From a bacterium (GTDB lineage Bacteria; JALSQH01), in the NCBI GenBank assembly GCA_026985515.1, contig JALSQH010000063.1, positions 1-17,038 of the forward strand: DNA of 17,038 bases. The letters run 5' to 3'. The notes beneath the pieces were generated by a model. The model saw only the letters and a list, made by a program, of their open reading frames with translations. It had not been told where the DNA came from and ran no database searches. Positions 15,476 through 17,038 of the stretch are shown here, piece by piece (within the stretch, counting starts at the first letter, position 1; each line of letters begins with the position of its first letter). Both the position numbers and the translations under genes were made by a program.

Positions 15476-16321
15476 ATGAGAGATGTATTAAACTGCATTA
15501 AAAAATATGTGGAAGTTATGTATGATGAAAAATTCATGCTACATTCGAAACATCTATCTAAAAGATTACTAAATGGAATACAAAAAAGCTACAATCTCAG
15601 AGAACCAGAAGTCGTTAAGATTATTGAAAATATTATAAACAGCATTGGGCAATTTTCTACAGGGGGCAATAGACTTAATATTTCTACTAATTCGGTTTTT
15701 ATTCACGGGAATAAATCTCAGGTAGAATTTGAATATTATGGAAAAAGCACTCGACGAGAACTTGGAGATATTATTTTTATCTTATCTGTTGTTTATAATG
15801 GCAAAAAATATTTTGAGAAAATGACTATTACCCAAGTAAAAAAATCAAAAAATGTCCAATGGAAGTTCAATAACGATGGTGCTAAAGAACAACTTTATTT
15901 ACTTTCTAAATTTCCGACATTCAGAGGTGCAAATAATTCACTAATACCTAAGAAAAACTATAATCTACCCAATTACTCAGGATGTCTTGGTTCCCATGGG
16001 TTACTTTATTATCCCGGTGATTTTGCTTTAGTCAGTTCAGAACAATTGGGGACAATTATGTCAGGAAAAAAGAAATTAGAATTAAAAAATTTGTTGTCAA
16101 TTATTACCCCAAATCATTTTTGCCCTTGTTCCTGTTGCTGGCATCTCTCGGATGATATAGATCTTGAAGAGTTTTATCACCTTTTACATAAATTAATCTA
16201 CTTTTACCCACGCTATTTTAGATATTTTCCCTTTATGTGTAATTTACAGATATTAGGGAATAATTGCATTTCATATAATGTGTATGATTTTTCAGATAAG
16301 TATTTAAAAGGACACATATAA
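15476..16321 (+). CDS. hypothetical protein in the insert, possibly nuclease-like, truncated by a duplication
   Basis: From the ATG with the strong ribosome-binding site this encodes 281 residues; the frame is also open back to 15290, giving a 343-residue fusion with the peptidase fragment. I do not recognise the family. Residues 92-122 contain E95-L-G-D98, a strand-like IIFILSVV and TITQ120-V-K122-K, which resembles the D...(E/Q)xK active-site spacing of PD-(D/E)xK nucleases, followed by EQLYLLSKFPTF. A Cys-rich HFCPCSCCWHL lies at about 214-224. Codon use is much more AT-rich than that of the neighbours. The TAA at 16319-16321 is produced by a 22-bp tandem duplication; without it the frame runs to 16583, for about 361 residues. 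The short form may not be functional. Nuclease function is a weak inference. Confidence 0.6.
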   Translation: MRDVLNCIKKYVEVMYDEKFMLHSKHLSKRLLNGIQKSYNLREPEVVKIIENIINSIGQFSTGGNRLNISTNSVFIHGNKSQVEFEYYGKSTRRELGDIIFILSVVYNGKKYFEKMTITQVKKSKNVQWKFNNDGAKEQLYLLSKFPTFRGANNSLIPKKNYNLPNYSGCLGSHGLLYYPGDFALVSSEQLGTIMSGKKKLELKNLLSIITPNHFCPCSCCWHLSDDIDLEEFYHLLHKLIYFYPRYFRYFPFMCNLQILGNNCISYNVYDFSDKYLKGHI

Positions 16322-16339
16322 GTATTTAAAAGGACACAT
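16296..16339 (+). repeat. perfect 22-bp tandem duplication
   Basis: The 22-base unit beginning ATAAGTATTTAAAAGG and ending ACACAT occurs twice without a mismatch, at 16296-16317 and 16318-16339. Because 22 is not a multiple of three, the second copy shifts the frame and creates the TAA at 16319-16321. Its perfection suggests a recent event. Confidence 0.97.
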
Positions 16340-16583
16340 AGGAGAGTTAATATATGCTAAAAAATTACTCTCCAACAGACATGCTTTTCAATTTTTGCAT
16401 GATTTGCTTTATACGATAAGAAAAAAGGCAGAAAGAGAAAATTTAAAGGATGTTTTAAAATTTCTGTCTTCTTATAGCGATGGATATGGTAACGAAGGAG
16501 GCGAAGGGGATAATGATATGAACTATGACGGTGGAGGGATTGGTATAGTACATACAACAATAGACCTCGGAGAAGGTGAATGA
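16340..16583 (+). pseudogene. disconnected C-terminal part of the insert gene
   Basis: Removing one copy of the 22-bp repeat continues the insert gene in frame as GELIYAKKLLSNRHAFQFLH, DLLYTIRKKAERENLKDV and a Gly/Asp-rich end finishing in GGGIGIVHTTIDLGEGE, with TGA at 16581-16583. That is about 80 further residues. A TTG at 16395 could in principle start a 62-residue product, but no ribosome-binding site supports it. The attC-like tail follows the stop within 5 nt, which supports this as the original gene end. Confidence 0.8.
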
Positions 16584-16588
16584 TGGTG

Positions 16589-16675
16589 GCGACGGCATAT
16601 AACAAGCGGGTATCTCGTTCGAGCTATCAGCCCTCACCCAAATCGCCTTTGGCAACTTCAGATATCTGCAAAACG
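16589..16675 (+). repeat. attC-like structured tail of the insert
   Basis: GCGGGTATCT (16606-16615) can pair with AGATATCTGC (16660-16669) through ten base pairs, two of them G-T. Inside lie a CTCG-TT-CGAG hairpin (16614-16623) and GCC-TTT-GGC (16644-16652). Outside, GCGACGGCATAT (16589-16600) pairs with the left end of the insert when the ends are joined. The arms are then separated by unpaired AACAA and AAAACG, like the central spacer of an attC site. A canonical G-TTRRRY core is not visible, so this is a resemblance, not proof. Confidence 0.45.
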
Positions 16676-17038
16676 GCACAAGAATAGTCCTAGTAACCCA
16701 GCTTTACGAATTCGGTTCAGATGTTATGGCTGCCATAATAATACATGAGCTTATGCGTATTGCGTATATGCATTTTGTCAGGGGAAATGATAAGATCCAG
16801 ATTCTGTGGAATGTAGCTGCTGTTATTGTTGTAAATTCTCATATTGTGGAACATTACAAAAGGGTAACTCTTACACTGGAGTGCTTATAAATACTAAGTT
16901 TGAAGATAAAGATGTTGAGGAGGTTTATTCAGCTATCTTAAAGGATTTTTACAAAACATTTGGAAATGATCCTGAAGGAGTTGATGATCAAGAAATAGAG
17001 GAATGGATAAAGAAAAATTTTGAAAAGTATATGCTTGG
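16676..17038 (+). pseudogene. 3' part of the DUF2201-type putative metallopeptidase gene, frameshifted and running off the window
   Basis: The first part (to 16890) reads GTRIVLVTQLYEFGSDVMAA, then IIIHELMRIAYMHFVRGN, DKIQILWNVAAVIVVNSHIV and a stop at 16888-16890. This matches the order of the MoxR-associated putative metallopeptidase domain: DGxRIxxN, HExxHxAxxH, then WNxAxDxxVN. Two key residues differ: the second His of HExxH is Arg (HELMR), and the Asp after WNxA is Val. After about 16858 the homology continues in the -1 frame as KGNSYTGVLINTKFEDKDVE, EVYSAIL and onward to the window end. One extra A in AAAAGGG would restore the frame. The usual C-terminal VWA-like part would lie beyond the window. 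The domain is normally paired with the MoxR ATPase upstream. Confidence 0.7.

Larger units (their letters stand above)
15447..16675 (+). mobile_element. probable integron-cassette-like insertion in the metallopeptidase gene
   Basis: A segment of about 1.23 kb interrupts the metallopeptidase frame. It holds one gene on the same strand, whose Shine-Dalgarno starts only about 14 nt from the left end, and a structured tail right after the original stop codon. This is the layout of an integron gene cassette. Two 60-nt lines of the gene (15481-15600) have 32 G/C of 120 by hand count, against 23 of 60 in a sampled MoxR line (14521-14580); the tail (16584-16680) has about 50 of 97. The ends, when joined, form an attC-like imperfect palindrome. 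Removing the segment joins TAT ACC G to GC ACA AGA and restores one frame. No transposase, integrase or terminal inverted repeat of an insertion sequence is present. Exact ends could shift by a few bases. Confidence 0.5.

Noticed and set aside
16603-16675. The open frame QAGISFELSALTQIAFGNFR and following residues as an extended N-terminal part of the peptidase remnant
   Set aside because: This stretch lies in the structured GC-rich tail, has no start codon, and does not resemble the peptidase; the match begins at about GTRIV.
15433-16711. 8-bp direct repeat TTACGAAT at 15433-15440 and 16704-16711 as a target-site duplication of the insert
   Set aside because: Collapsing the repeat does keep the frame, but it removes GTRIVLVTQL, which looks like genuine peptidase sequence, and makes the PFW-to-HE spacing too short. 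The ends there have no terminal inverted repeats. The cassette boundaries explain more, though this alternative is not excluded.
1-17038. CRISPR arrays, tRNA or rRNA genes, insertion-sequence transposases
   Set aside because: No regularly spaced repeats, cloverleaf-like segments, rRNA blocks or transposase motifs were seen on either strand.

Overview
The window reads as an ordinary stretch of a bacterial chromosome that turns unusual over its last 4.7 kb. The organism is probably a diderm (Gram-negative-type) bacterium: there is a lipoprotein with a type II signal peptide, a sigma-54 activator and HD-GYP/CRP-type signalling. Arginine is coded mostly by AGA/AGG and the DNA is moderately AT-rich. 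I cannot name the phylum from the sequence.

Positions 1-3754 (+) form one tightly packed transcription unit: the end of an HD-GYP phosphodiesterase, a CRP/FNR-type regulator, a class II cyclic-nucleotide phosphodiesterase-like metallo-hydrolase, accD (fatty acid synthesis) and folC (folate polyglutamylation). Positions 3743-9242 (-) form a convergent operon purL-purF-pyrE-trmFO (purine and pyrimidine synthesis plus folate-dependent tRNA methylation), whose last gene overlaps the end of folC by 12 nt. A 115-nt spacer at 9243-9357 holds two divergent extended -10 promoters, one for purL and one for a PHP-family phosphoesterase (9358-10164). A large alpha/beta-hydrolase-like lipoprotein follows (10224-12269).

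Positions 12299-17038 (+) look like one accessory module: a sigma-54 activator with an N-terminal domain I do not recognise, a small SWIM zinc-finger protein, a MoxR-type AAA+ ATPase, and a gene for a DUF2201-type putative metallopeptidase. The last two genes are damaged. The MoxR frame breaks at a run of six A and its missing 60-residue C-terminus lies in the next frame, ending at a TGA that overlaps the next start as ATGATGA. The metallopeptidase gene is split by an AT-rich insert of about 1.23 kb.

The insert (about 15447-16675) is built like an integron gene cassette. Its left end lies just before a perfect Shine-Dalgarno and ATG. Its single gene is followed directly by a GC-richer structured tail. 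When the two ends are joined on paper they form a two-step imperfect palindrome with an unpaired spacer, as in attC sites. Removing the insert restores one metallopeptidase reading frame at the expected spacing. The insert's own gene, possibly nuclease-like, is cut short by a perfect 22-bp tandem duplication. The peptidase remnant has also lost the second His of HExxH and carries another frameshift. The end of the window therefore records successive decay of a SWIM/MoxR/metallopeptidase system.
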